64,000 nt of DNA from Diospyros lotus (taxonomy: Eukaryota; Streptophyta; Magnoliopsida; Ericales; Ebenaceae): NCBI RefSeq assembly GCF_014633365.1, contig NC_068350.1, forward strand, positions 13,493,787 through 13,557,786, read 5' to 3'. Position 1 is the stretch's first letter. The number at the start of each line of letters is the position of its first letter. The notes under the pieces were generated by a model that saw only the letters and a list, made by a program, of their open reading frames with translations, had not been told where the DNA came from and searched no databases. The position numbers and the translations under genes are program-made. This document shows, piece after piece, positions 1-10,624 of the stretch.

Positions 1-1340
1 TAGATCAAGTTAGTGTAAAGGCCAATTGAAATTCACTGATAGAGAGAGAAGTACTCAAATTGAGTTTATCTTTGCAACTGAAGCGAAGGTCTCTTAATAG
101 TCAATACTAGAAATTTGGGTGAACCTCTCGACAACAAGTCTTTCCTTGTACCTCTCTATGCTCTCATCTACCTTGCATTTTACAACGAAGACCCATTTAC
201 AACCTACAATTGTCTTGCCTTTCGGTAGCTCCACAATATCCCAAATCTTATTTTTTCAAGAGCATTCATCTCCTCCTTCACTGCTACCTTCTAATTTGGA
301 TCACCTAGGGCATTCTGAATAGTTCTTGGTACATGCAAGTTAGACATATTTGAAAGAAATGCCTTGTGGTTGTTGGACAATTTTTGGTATGATAGGTTTT
401 TAGCAATAAGATGTTTAGTACTATATCTTACTCCTTTTCTAGTGGCGATGGGGACATCAAGATCAAACAAATCAAATGAGGGAGAATTTGAAGGAGTAAG
501 TTTAGAATTACCCTAAGTGGAAGGAAGATCATCATTTGAAGATGCTGACTATTTACTTACTGGAGTGACATTCGGATCAATAGCATTTCTCTGAGATTTT
601 CTTCTAGTATAAAACTGAAGCTCAGGTTTTGGATTGCTTGGATCCATTTGTAGTAATTCTCCCCCTGGTTCCGACTCCATTATATATGGCACCTATGAAC
701 TAGACACATCATGTTCTTTATTATTTTGAGCATAAGTTTCCTTAGATTGTCTATCAGAGTGGAGTGGAGTGGAGTGTTAGTCATATCAATCATGTTTGGA
801 AGAGGTTTAGAAATTTTCAAAAAATTATCTTCTTCTACATTATTCTCCCCCTGAAGATGATTTTTGATCAAATATGGTTGATTCTCCATGAAAGACACAT
901 CCATACTTATGTGAGGTTTTTTTTTTTTGTGTCAAAGGATGAAAGCACTTGTACCCTTTTTTTATTTGGAGCATAACCAACAAAAACACATTTTTCAACT
1001 GTTAAATCAAATTTGGATTGAAAAATTTGTGAAATGTAAACAAAACAAGTGCATCCAAAAATTTTTAAAGGTAGCTTACAGTACAACCGACACATAGGAA
1101 ATTTTTTTTTTAGAGAATTCAAATATGTCTCAAAGTTTAAGACCTGAGTTGGCATTCTATTGATTAGATAGCAAGTAGTTAAAAAAGCATCTCCCCAAAG
1201 GTATTTTGGATATTCGTAGAAAACATAATAGCCCTAGTTTCTTTAAGTAAATGTCTATTTTTTCGTTCAACTATGCCATTATGCTAGAGAGTTTCATAAC
1301 ATGTTAACTGATCACATTGAAGATTTGGTGATCCTTCACC
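1..1340 (-). pseudogene. Ty1/copia pol remnant (integrase to RT start)
   Basis: The reverse strand carries pieces of a copia polyprotein in several frames. The integrase core end reads HNGIVERKNRHL near 1280-1230. It is followed by the post-integrase stretch from MPTQVLNFETYL at 1155, with FGCTCFVY and FVGYAPNKK. The linker ENQPYLIKNHLQGEN lies at about 885-840, and the start of reverse transcriptase, VELPKGKTIVGCKWVF, at about 236-181. Stops and frame changes separate the pieces, so no functional polyprotein remains. Gag and protease are absent between this region and the primer site at 2216-2227, so the element has an internal deletion. The rest of RT and RNase H would lie left of the window. 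Confidence 0.85.
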
Positions 1341-2215
1341 TTCTAATCTGAGTTGGTTGGCTTTGCTGGAACAATTGTTAAGAAATAGCAATCTAGTCTA
1401 CAAACCATGAGACAAGGAGATGGCAAACCCAGAGACGGCGTGCTTGCAATCCAGTGAATCCCAGTAGTTTTCGACAACAAAGCGGCTCCAAAGGTAGTAA
1501 CAACAATCTCTGGCGACAACCACCCTGTGTGTCTTTTCTAGCAAAGCTTTCACCAAAAACAATAGTCGTGTGGATAGCACCGACGGTAGGTCACAGGTAC
1601 GATGTCGCACCGAATTTGGGCATTAGCCTAAGACTGAACAATAACTATATCTGGGTATGTTGGCAGGCGAGGACTTGGTGACCAACGACGTCGTATAGGA
1701 GCAACATCAATAATTGAGGATTAGCGGCTACTGGTGTTAGGCAATGGTAGCCAAAGGTTAATGTTGGATCTGCGGCAGTAGAGGATCAGCAATGACTGAT
1801 GTTGGGACAATTTGAATGACGTCGGGTCCTCGTTTAAGGATCGGTGGCCTGAGGATAATGACCAGTTCAGAGAAGGCGATAAGGTAGATTTGGGCCTCGG
1901 TTGCGGCGGCTGATGTTGGGCTGTGCAGCCTAAGGACGAACGACAGCTAGATCTGAGGATGAGACACAACAATGGGGCAGATCTAGGCATCGGTGGTCGA
2001 TAGAGAGGCAATGGCAACGACGACGACTGATGATGTTGGGTGGAGGCTTGAGGATGGAGGATGATGGTGGCCATGGGTGAGGCGACAACTGATTGGTTTT
2101 TAGGTTATGGCAGAGGACGAAGATATGGCTTCTTAGGGTTTCCCAGAGAACAACTGTGATTGAAGGGTTGCCTAGGGTTTCACAATGAACAATTGTGATT
2201 TAATCCCTAACTCTT
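1341..2215 (-). other. GC-rich leader of the left-edge copia element
   Basis: This stretch joins the primer-binding site to the integrase remnant and is clearly more GC-rich than its surroundings. A reverse-strand reading frame of 117 codons starts at 2074, but it is rich in Ser, Pro and Leu and does not resemble gag. GC-rich untranslated leaders are common in plant copia elements; the one after 8660 looks similar. I see no recognisable gene here. Confidence 0.45.
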
Positions 2216-2227
2216 GCTCTGATACTA
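2216..2227 (-). other. Primer-binding site (initiator-tRNA-Met type)
   Basis: Read on the reverse strand the sequence is TAGTATCAGAGC, one base from the copia consensus TGGTATCAGAGC. It lies directly inside the LTR, which fixes the orientation of the element as reverse strand. Confidence 0.8.
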
Positions 2228-2491
2228 TATAAGGTAAGAGAAGAATGATTTCTATTTTCCAATAATTGTAAAACATGACTCCTCCCTTCATATAGAGGGA
2301 GGATACAACAAATTAGGAAATAATCAAACTAGGAAATAATTTACAAGATATTCTTATCCTAAACTAGAATCAATCAATTAAAGAGATTTGGACCATCAAT
2401 CAAGAGATTGGAGCCAATCCCCATTAATCAAGGGATTTGTCTCTTTTCCATTTCAAAAGGTTTGTATGATCAATCATTCATTCCCCCAACA
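2228..2491 (-). repeat. 5' LTR of the left-edge copia element
   Basis: On the reverse strand the LTR begins TGTTGGGGGAATGA at 2491 and runs about 264 bp to the primer site. Its inner end is degenerate and lacks a clean CA. The partner LTR is outside the window, so the boundary rests on the TG start and on adjacency to the primer site. Confidence 0.65.
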
Positions 2492-2698
2492 ACATATTAT
2501 GAACAAAAATTTTATGTCAATTACAATTTCTCTTTAATAAGAGGAATAAGAAGATAGGACAGTCATTTGCTTTAAGAGATGAATATGCACAAAGCTTTAT
2601 ATTTATAATCAGATACCAAACGAATATGATACTATTAGCATTCCATAACTTTGGGCAATATTCAATTTTAAAAATATATTTATTGAATTCATTAATTA
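2492..2698. other. AT-rich spacer
   Basis: This is flanking DNA between the copia LTR and the CACTA-like repeats. I see no gene or recognisable repeat in it. Confidence 0.5.
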
Positions 2699-3230
2699 AT
2701 ATTACAAGAAATCTTAGTTTTTGCGATGATTGTTGGGCCATTTTAAATTGATTTTAACCGCCACAAAAACATTTAGCTGCAACAGCCAAAGATTAGGCCG
2801 TCAAGCTATTTTGCCATGGTTTCCTACCCGCCACAAAATATCTAATTTTGTGACAATTTAAGCAGATTTAGGGACAATTAATAGACTGTCACTATTTATT
2901 TTTAATTTTTCATTAATTTTTGTGACCATTCTAAACTGGTCGCTAAATTGAAAAATAATATAATTTTTTATTTTTATTAATTTATTTCTGTGGTCCTGAA
3001 ACCACCACTATATATTTATTTTATTATTTTTTGCGGTAGTTTATAACCCATCACTAAATATAATTAAAATAAAATCTTATAAATTTTTTGCAGTTATTTT
3101 AGAACTCTGGCTAAATTTAATTGAAATTAAATTTTAATATGTTTATTCCTTTTAGCCATGATTTAGGAATTGCCGCTAAATTAAGTTTTGAAAATTTTGT
3201 AGCAACAATTTAAAAAATTTCCTAAATCTG
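2699..3230. mobile_element. CACTA-like subterminal repeat region
   Basis: The left end contains ATTACAAGAAAT, close to the CACTACAAGAAA terminus of plant En/Spm (CACTA) transposons. It is followed by repeated short units in both orientations built on GCGGT...ACCGCC and GCTAAATT, such as GCCGCTAAATTAAG near 3170 and TGTGGTCCTGAAACCACCAC near 2990. Such arrays are typical of CACTA subterminal regions. No transposase gene and no matching right terminus were found, so this is probably one end or a deletion derivative. Confidence 0.45.
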
Positions 3231-5044
3231 AATAGTCCTTTTTGTTTGTTTGGATCACAAAACCAATGACATATAACTGTACACATAACTTACAAATGTA
3301 ATATCTCAATATGTTTACTCATCAAATCACAAATAACCAACATATTAAATATCCAAAAAAAATTAAAAGTACATTAAAGCCTAATCAAATTACATTAAAG
3401 ATAAAATACTCTCAAAACATAACAAATTAAGTGTATGTTTTCTTATTTAAGTATTTAAAATAAAAATATTTATTGATTTGGAGGTTGTTGTGACTCACGA
3501 AGCCGGCGACTAACATCAGAAGAGTGCCTCTTATTGGATGAGAACTCCCTGTTCGTGAAGTACGAAAACGGCTTGGAGGCCCTATTTTAGTATTTTCGAA
3601 CCGTTTCCCGTTTCGAAAACGAGAAAAACGGCCCGAAACATTTTTCGGGCCGTTTGTGTAATTATTGAAAAATTTCAGGTCGTTTCAGAATTTAAAAAAC
3701 ATAACTGGAAACGCGTTTCCGACTTTTTCAGCCAAAAATGCATTTCCAACGAGTTGCCCAACTATTTCTTCTTCTTCCAACGAGCTGCCCAGCTATTTCT
3801 TCTTCCATCTAAACCCGCCCCCCTCCCCAAACACACCACGATGAGAGGATTTGACTCTTTGATGATTCAGCCACGCGAATAATGTGCTCTTCCTTTCTTC
3901 TATTAACAGTATGTATATATATGTAAAGTTAACGATATGTATATATATGCAAGTTAACAGCAAGATATATATATGTAAAGTTATATTTATCATTATATAT
4001 ATATATATGTCTCTCTATATATATTTTTAAAACATTATAAAATTTATGTTTATTATTTATATTTAAATATTTTTTTTATTTTTTATATTAAAAATTATAT
4101 TTATAAAAAAAACCCTTATATTTTTTCTATTTTTTTAGAAAAATGTCATTTTTGCGTTTTCATTTTCTATTAGAAACGTATTTCATTTCTATTTCCGTAC
4201 AATGTAGCTCCCATTATTGTCGTCAAGTCGAAACTAATGGCATATCACTCCATTAAATGTGCACTAAACTTAAAAATTGTATCTAAAAACTATTTCTAAA
4301 GAAACACATAAACAATAACTTAACCCTTGTAATCACGAATATTCATATATTACAATTGAACATATTAACATTCGACAGGATTTAGTATAAAATATGCATA
4401 TTAATAGTTAGTGAATTAAATGTTAAAAAATAGGAGCCCTAAAGATTAGGCCAATGGGTATAGTTTTGATAATTTTGAAGATGAAGGTAGAATTTAAAAT
4501 TTTATATTCATTTTTATAAAAATATTATTTAAATTAAAATATTACTCACACCCAGTTTTTTCTCACTTCCTAAATTAGGGGATCGAATCATAAACACAAA
4601 ATCTGTTTGCGAGAAATATATCCTAATTGTAATTTAAGAGGTGAGACTAAAAATTCTCTGTGATGTTAAAAATTTCTTTGATGATAAAGAAATATATCCT
4701 AATTGTAATTTAAAAGGTGAGACTAAAAAATCTTTATCTTTTCAGAAGTAGACGGACATGTTCTAGGGGCAAAAAATCTCTATGATGATTAAAAACAAAT
4801 AATTATACTAATTTTGTCATACTTTTGTCTTTTACTTTAACAAAAATTAAAAAAAATAAAATAAAGACTGTACAAGAATCAATTGAGTTTGATTTGTTGG
4901 CCCCTCAGCCATTGCCTCAATTAAAGCCTAAACAAGAAGTGCTTCATTCGGGACGTATTAGGTGTATCAGTGTTGCATTGATTTTCTCATTTAACACTAT
5001 TGAAAAAGCCAACCACTTTTTGCGTGTAAACGTTGGAGTTCAGT
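3231..5044. other. AT-rich intergenic DNA with simple repeats
   Basis: No gene is visible. The stretch 3550-3740 repeats fragments of AAACGG and GTTTCG and may start a degraded DNA transposon. 3905-4030 holds several TATATATG and TATATATA runs. Short reading frames at 3793-3993 and 4825-5055 have no recognisable features. Confidence 0.5.
4613..4735 (+). repeat. 76-bp direct tandem duplication
   Basis: The block starting GAAATATATCCTAATTG at 4613 recurs at 4689 with few changes through GGTGAGACTAAAAA. It is a simple local duplication in noncoding DNA. Confidence 0.7.
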
Positions 5045-5084
5045 GCCAAATATGAGATTAAGCAATGAGTTTAGTACTCCCTCA

Positions 5085-5452
5085 GGGTATTTAACGAGAA
5101 ATAAATGCAAGAAAAGTAGTTAACTTAAAAATAAATAAAAACAATATTTAGTTATTTTAAAACTAATATAAAGGCCTTTTAGCATGAAAAAATCAAATAT
5201 TTTTTGCATTTTTATGATTTTATTCAAAGTTTTCAATTTTGACAATAAGAACCCAATTTAAGAAATTGAGTACAATTTTATACTGCGAATGAAATCGATT
5301 GAAGTGGCGTGTGGCTTTGTCCAGGTGGTGTGCCACCTAGCAATTTGAGGAAGCCTCATGTTGACTTTTGTTGAAAAAAAATAAAAAATAAAAAATAAAA
5401 AATAAATTAAAACATTTAATTGAGGTTTACCCATTTGGGTTAAGACCCATCT
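5085..5452 (+). repeat. Left inverted arm of the long-TIR element
   Basis: This arm pairs in reverse complement with 6156-6500. Shared blocks include TTTAGCAT/ATCAAATATTTT, GTACAATTTTAT and TGTGGCTTTG. The outer part is less conserved than the inner part. Confidence 0.75.
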
Positions 5453-6155
5453 TCTCTCTCTCCATCATTTAGGGTTTGCCTTCCCTCTGCGCTGCCACTA
5501 TCGCCTTCTTTCTCCACCGTCAGCCGCCATTTTCTCCTACATACTTCATCATCATGGCCACAACCTTGCATCTTCCCCATGACTGATGGTCAATTGGTTT
5601 CGCCATGGCTATGACTTTGCGTCTTTCCCATGGTTGATTTCACATCGATCTTCTTCCCCATGGCCGATAGTACATCAATCCAAGTGCACAGTGACCGTCG
5701 ACTATAGTAGCAGACTCCTTGTGGGTCGTGAATGCGCCATGGCTATGATAGTGGTGATGGGTTTCCATGATTGCCTTCACCTCGACGATTCACTGCAGGC
5801 GTGGCTATAGCCGATGTTTGCCATGGTCGACGGTCCGCATCTCACCTTGGGCATTGGCTCGTTGTGGTTGTCTTCTCGTCGCCGATGGTATTCGTCATCG
5901 CCAAGGCTTCTGATCTTCTCCTAGATCTGTAGACCTTTGTCTTCTCAATCGATCAACCCTTTTGGCTCGCCATGGCAAATGTCGATTTGGTTTAACATTT
6001 CTTTGGCTTGGCCATCGACATCATCAAGCCATCATTGTCGGCTTCATGTGGCCACCGATGATGAAAGATGTAGGAGTAAAGGGGTGGTTAGCAGTGGAGA
6101 AAAAAGGCGGCAGCAACACAGAGGCAAGGCAAGCCCTAAGTGATGAAGGGGAAGA
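5453..6155. other. GC-rich interior of the long-TIR element
   Basis: The interior begins with pyrimidine-rich DNA and contains repeated CATGGC and CCCATGG motifs. Three short overlapping frames (5586-5810, 5937-6143 and 5962-6168) do not resemble known proteins. It may be captured host gene sequence. No intron or exon structure can be read with confidence. Confidence 0.4.
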
Positions 6156-6500
6156 AGATGGGTCTTGACCCAAATAGGTTAACCTAGTTAAATGTTTTAA
6201 TTTGATTTTTATTTTTCAATTTTTTTTGACAATAGTTAATGTGGGACCCACTCAAATTGTCAAGTGGCGTGCCACCTAGGCAAAGCCACACGCCTCTCCA
6301 ATCGATTTCGGCCGCGGGATAAAATTGTACCTAATTTCTCAAATTGGATCCTAGGTGCCAAAATTGAAAATTTTAAATAAATTGCAAAATGTGAAAATAT
6401 TTGATTGTTTTTATGCTAAAAATCCTTATATAAATTGAATGGTTTACTTCTTTGAATAATATATAGACTCACTTTTCGTTTAATAACGAAATTGAGTCAA
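6156..6500 (-). repeat. Right inverted arm of the long-TIR element
   Basis: Reverse complement of the left arm. The best match is 6161-6420; the outermost 100 bp diverge. Confidence 0.75.
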
Positions 6501-6604
6501 ATTAAAGTTAAATGCTAAATGAGAGTTTAGGTGAAAAGTTAAGTTACTCCCTAAGAAATTTTCTCATTTGGTACTAGTTGCAGGGCCAAACCAAGCCAAG
6601 CAGT

Positions 6605-6612
6605 TATATAAG
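6605..6612 (+). promoter_or_regulatory. Probable TATA box of the DUF247 gene
   Basis: TATATAAG lies 95 bp before the chosen ATG at 6700, leaving room for a start site near 6635 and a leader of about 65 nt. An upstream in-frame ATG at 6568 precedes this TATA box and is therefore unlikely to be the translation start. Confidence 0.6.
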
Positions 6613-6699
6613 GATAATTGCGCACCAGCCAGTTACAACCAAGCCTTTTCCCCCAAATATCTTCAGTCCCAACCCATACAAGTATACATACTCTCAGCC

Positions 6700-8019
6700 A
6701 TGGCCGCAGTTGAAGTTACCGAGCTTGCAGCAGACTCCTTTGTCTTCCAAATCGACCAACCCCCTTCTCCTCCTACTATTTACAGAGTCCCCCACGATCT
6801 TCGCAAGCTCAACGAAAGTGCTTATACCCCTCGCCTCGTCTCCATTGGTCCTCTTCACTGCAATGACAAAGCCTTGAAGAACTCACGCGTCAACAAGACC
6901 AAGGTGAACTATTGCGTCAGATCACTCATTCGTCGGGCAGCCAAATCGGACGACGACGAAGCAGTGTTGGAAAGAGAGTACCGGAAAAAGATGGAGGAGT
7001 CGGTTGAGGAGGCTAAGAGGTACTACGAAGACGACGAAGCTAAGGCGTTGGTCGACGCAGAGATGCTCTTGGCGGATGCTTGTTTTGTACTGGAACTGCT
7101 CTACCTTCGACATGAGATGGTTTCTGTTCGCAAGATTCCCGAACTTGGGATAGATTGCGTCCGGGCTTACCGCACTGTTCAACGAGACTTGTTGTTGTTG
7201 GAGAACCAGCTTCCGTTCTTCGTTCTTGAGAAACTTTTCCATCTCACAAAAACTAAAGCCGGTGCCGGAGGGTCTTCTCCTATTGGATGCGTATTGTCAT
7301 TTTTTGGCGATTTGCCCATCATGAAACCAGGAGGCAATGGCGAAAATATTATTGAAAATCCATGTCACATCCTCCATCTCCTTCACGGGTACTACCTTCC
7401 GGCCGGCCTTCCGAAGGCGGAGCCTCGCTGCCAATTCCTGCAATCTGCTTTAGACCTCGACTATGCGGGTGTCAGGTTCGAATCGCACAATGCCAGAAGG
7501 CAATCCCAGTCGGACCACAACGAAAGCCCATTCCAGGTCGAATTTGAACCTCCTTCCAGCCTCAAACGGTGGTGGTTCTGCAGTGCGTCTTTCAAAATTC
7601 CGACGCTGCATATTGACGACTCGACCGAGCTGTTCCTGAGAAACCTCATCGCCTTCGAGCGGTGCTGCTCCGACGTTAAGAGCTATGTTACATCGTATGC
7701 ATTCGTCATGGACAGGCTGATCAACACTGACAAGGACGTGGCCGTGCTCCAAAAGGCTGGGATTATATGTAACTACTTGGGGTGCCATAAAGATGCTTCC
7801 GATCTATTCAATAAACTATGCTCTGAAGTTGCAATTGGGGATTTCTACTTCGCCAAAGCGTGCAAGGAAGCCCACGAATACAGCAGCCGGAGTTGGCCGA
7901 AGGCGGTGGCGTCTCTGAAGCGGAACAACTTTGCGACTCCGTGGGGCTACATGGCTTTCGGCGTTGCTCTTGTTTTATTCTGCTCGTCGCTGATAACTGC
8001 CATCCGCAACCTCAGGTAA
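6700..8019 (+). CDS. DUF247 (UPF0481) family membrane-anchored protein
   Basis: The protein has 439 aa from the ATG at 6700, which sits in a strong context (GCCATGGCC). Family landmarks appear in order: the N-terminal YRVPHDLRKLNESAYTPRLV (residues 28-47) with VSIGPLH; ACFVLELLYLR (127-137); DLLLLENQLPFFVLEKLF (163-180); HILHLLHGYY (223-232); IPTLHIDDSTELFLRNLIAFE (300-320); the MDRLINTDKDVAVLQKAGII region (337-356); and a hydrophobic C-terminal segment, AFGVALVLFCSSLITAI, about 419-435, that should be a membrane anchor. Length and single-exon structure fit the family, which is plant-specific. Some grass members act in self-incompatibility, but most have no known biochemical role. The usual Glu/Lys-rich 'mE..K' motif after residue 60 is weak. 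The gene looks intact and is flanked by transposons on both sides. Confidence 0.93.
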   Translation: MAAVEVTELAADSFVFQIDQPPSPPTIYRVPHDLRKLNESAYTPRLVSIGPLHCNDKALKNSRVNKTKVNYCVRSLIRRAAKSDDDEAVLEREYRKKMEESVEEAKRYYEDDEAKALVDAEMLLADACFVLELLYLRHEMVSVRKIPELGIDCVRAYRTVQRDLLLLENQLPFFVLEKLFHLTKTKAGAGGSSPIGCVLSFFGDLPIMKPGGNGENIIENPCHILHLLHGYYLPAGLPKAEPRCQFLQSALDLDYAGVRFESHNARRQSQSDHNESPFQVEFEPPSSLKRWWFCSASFKIPTLHIDDSTELFLRNLIAFERCCSDVKSYVTSYAFVMDRLINTDKDVAVLQKAGIICNYLGCHKDASDLFNKLCSEVAIGDFYFAKACKEAHEYSSRSWPKAVASLKRNNFATPWGYMAFGVALVLFCSSLITAIRNLR

Positions 8020-8160
8020 TCACTTAATGCTCCCGTATATATAATCTTCCATTGATCATTCTGCGAAAGTTAATTTCCTCCTCTAACTCAACACGACATA
8101 TATATATATAGTTCGTCCTCTCTTTCTCTTTGATTAAGGTTCTTTCCCAATATTAAGTTA
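8020..8160 (+). other. Truncated 3' flank of the DUF247 gene
   Basis: Only 141 bp of original 3' flank separate the stop codon from the copia LTR. No AATAAA signal is visible. The stop codon lies in CAG|GTAATC, which also reads as a splice donor. A short TA repeat lies at 8098-8110, and AGTTA at 8156-8160 is the left target duplication. Confidence 0.6.
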
Positions 8161-8647
8161 TGTAGTAAGTTCGGGTTGTGTACCCAGGTCAATCCGCCCA
8201 TAACGGGATTCGAATTTAGCTCCAAATCTGGATTCAAACCCGGATCCAATTCAGATCCAGAATCAGATCTGCAACCACTGTGCAGTTGTAGAGGGAACAA
8301 CTGCAATCCGCAGTTGAACCCCATTTCCTCCATTCATGGTGGAAGTGGGCAGATCAGTGAGTATTTTTCGCACATCTTAGTATATATATTGTTTTTATAT
8401 ACAGTAGAGAAAGAATGTAGAAACGATTGAAAAAGTTTCTGAGAACGGTTTGAAAACCGCTAGAAAAACTCTCAAATATTCAAGAGTAATATGTGTGTGT
8501 GTGAGGCATTTAGGTTGTGGAAAACAAACAACTTCCATTTGTGATTTCGTTTTTAATACCAGTAACTCAACCTAATTGATTTGACTTTCGCTGTTCACAC
8601 CAAGTCCGGTTTTATTTTGTGAATCATTTGATTTCAATTTTATAACA
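8161..8647 (+). repeat. 5' LTR of the 8161 copia element
   Basis: 487 bp, from TGTAGTAAGTTCGG to TTTTATAACA. It matches 15941-16454 through CTCAAATATTCAAGAG, TTTTGTGAATCATTTGATTT and other blocks. It also contains a short pseudo-open frame that has no coding meaning. Confidence 0.92.
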
Positions 8648-8660
8648 TTGGTATCAAAGC
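8648..8660 (+). other. Primer-binding site
   Basis: TTGGTATCAAAGC directly follows the LTR. It is one base from the initiator-tRNA-Met type site used by plant copia elements. Confidence 0.88.
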
Positions 8661-10624
8661 AAGAATGGTTGTTTTTTGGTTGAAATCAGTGTATACGTGT
8701 TTGTGTTGAATGATGTATATTCGTAATATTAGTATACATACATACACACAGTGAACTCTTGCGCATATACATTCAATAGATGTATTCATATACACATAAA
8801 ATACATATTTTCTATACAAAAGTTTTTTGGTTGTATGTATGTATTCGAAATCGAAAATAAATATCGTAGATCTAAGCAAACCAGTTGGAGACAAAGGAGT
8901 TGATGATAGTTGTTTGCAAGGCTGACCGTCTTCTTCGTGAGGACAATCGCCGTTGCGACTATTCGTCTTCTCCGCATCTGGCCGCTTCTCCGATGCTTGC
9001 AATAGCCGCTGACTGCTTGTTCTCTTCGTCTTCTCCGCGCGCCTTAGTGGCTGCGAATGGCGGTGACGACAACGAAGATGAACAGACGCATCAATGGTGG
9101 CTGATGGTGGCGGCAATGCCATCAAATGCAGATAAGCCAAGTGTTTACCGTTTAAAATTGTATTTGTGGTTGAAATTGAAATGAGAAATAGGTTTCTTGG
9201 GCTTTGAGATTTCTGCCATTCCAAAATTAGCTTCTACGATTGAATTGTGACATGGGTTTTGACTTACACAGAAAGGGTTTTTTGGTTGTCTCAAAAGTGG
9301 ACTTTTCATTTAAGGGTCTGTTTGGCAAACACTAAATCAAAAATGTGTTTTGACCTTAGGGGCTTGTTTGGCTGTATCTTTTTACAAAAAAGTGTTTTAG
9401 CCTTAGGGGTTTGTTTGGCTGTGTGTTTTATGTTCAAAGCTTTTTTACCATAACGCCTTATTTGGCTATTTTTAACTTAAAAGGATTTTTAGCCTTAAAT
9501 CTTATTTGGCACAACTTTTAAATTTAAAAAAAAATTCTTTTTCTAAATTCTTTTTATGATAATTTTAATTCAAATTTTTTTATTGTTATTAGTTAAAAAT
9601 AATAATATTGTTATTAGTTAACAATAATAATATTTTTTTTATTGTGACAAATTTTGAGGTTATTAGTTAACCACAAGTGGATGAGTTCATAACACACATT
9701 TTGTTTTGATACAAAATTGTCTAAAAAATTTGTTTGTCAAATTCATACTCTGTCATTTTTTCTTTAATTTGTTTTTAGGAAAATGACACGAGTGAGGACC
9801 CCAAACCTTATCCGATCTGTCGCTCAAAGAGCTTAAGTTATGGAAATGAAAAGATAGTTAGCTGATTATTGGATGATGGAAGGGCAAAGTATATATGAGC
9901 ACATCATCATTGTGTGTGAGATAATGCAAGACCTTATATTACTGGCTATGGATGGACTCACGAAGCAACATATCGATTTTTGCTTGCCATGTTGTTGTCA
10001 CATGATAAGGAATTAATAACTAGCATTTGGGAATCTGGTTATCCAAATAAGTCATTTTGTTGGGCATTATGTTTCTTCTTAACTGCATATAAGAGAAGAG
10101 AAATTATAATGGCCTTATACTCAAGTAGCCTACCAATAGATATTATTAGTTATATTGCTCATAGGACTCTTAGGTCCATTCCCCATGATGTCATTCGTGT
10201 AATTCCTTATAGGACTAGACTTATTAAGTAATGTGTTACTCAATCCATGTATCTAGTCTAATTTGTTTTTGTAGCAAATTTCTTAACTATGTGTTTATTA
10301 TTTCATTTTATGAAATGAATTATGGTTGATTATTTAATCTTTGTGATTAAATATGCATGCTTTATTATTAGTTATTTAATCTTTGTGATTAAATATGTTA
10401 TAATAATTCCTTATTAAATGGGATTAAATGTTCTCAAATTTTTTTTTGAGATATAAAAAAATAAAATTAATAATATTTAGACACTTAGAATATGAGCGAT
10501 GATTGGGAACATAATGAACTTTTGACCCCGTATTTAGTTGAATATTTATTGTTAATTTTATTTGGTAAATATGTGTAAAGCATGGCATTAATGAAATGAA
10601 TCTTATGTAAATTATTCATTGAGA
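8661..10624 (+). other. Oversized leader with likely secondary insertion
   Basis: Almost 2 kb separates the primer site from gag, far more than usual. 8885-9184 is GC-rich with a 99-codon frame of no known family, like the leader of the copia element at 1-2491. 9300-9520 repeats a degenerate unit of about 50-55 bp built on CTTAGGGGTTTGTTTGGCTG. 9980-10231 is an 83-codon frame (starting MLAMLLSHDKELI) that is not gag and has no recognisable domain. The block from about 9250 to 10480 may be a separate unidentified insertion. Confidence 0.45.

Larger units (their letters stand above)
5045..6535. mobile_element. Long-TIR DNA-transposon-like element (MULE-like)
   Basis: Two AT-rich arms of about 0.4 kb match each other in reverse complement. 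The core match includes GTACAATTTTAT, AATCGATT, GGCGTGTGGCTTTG and AGACCCAT. They enclose a GC-rich interior (5453-6155) that looks gene-like but has no open frame longer than 75 codons and no transposase. Long inverted arms around a GC-rich non-transposase interior are typical of non-autonomous Mutator-like or Pack-MULE elements. The exact ends and a 9-bp target duplication could not be fixed, so the superfamily is inferred. The right arm ends about 70 bp before the TATA box of the DUF247 gene. Confidence 0.6.

Noticed and set aside
1721..2074. 117-codon Ser/Pro/Leu-rich reverse frame as a gene
   Set aside because: GC-rich retrotransposon leader without gag similarity; low complexity explains the open frame.
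3545..4212. hAT-like element bounded by GTACG(A/G)AAA ends
   Set aside because: The inverted match is only about 9-12 bp, and no 8-bp duplication could be found.
5586..6168. Short frames in the TIR-element interior as genes
   Set aside because: Under 75 codons, overlapping, without motifs; listed only as a possible captured fragment.
6568..6699. Upstream in-frame ATG extending DUF247 by 44 residues
   Set aside because: It lies before the TATA box at 6605, the added residues do not look like the family, and the ATG at 6700 has a strong context.
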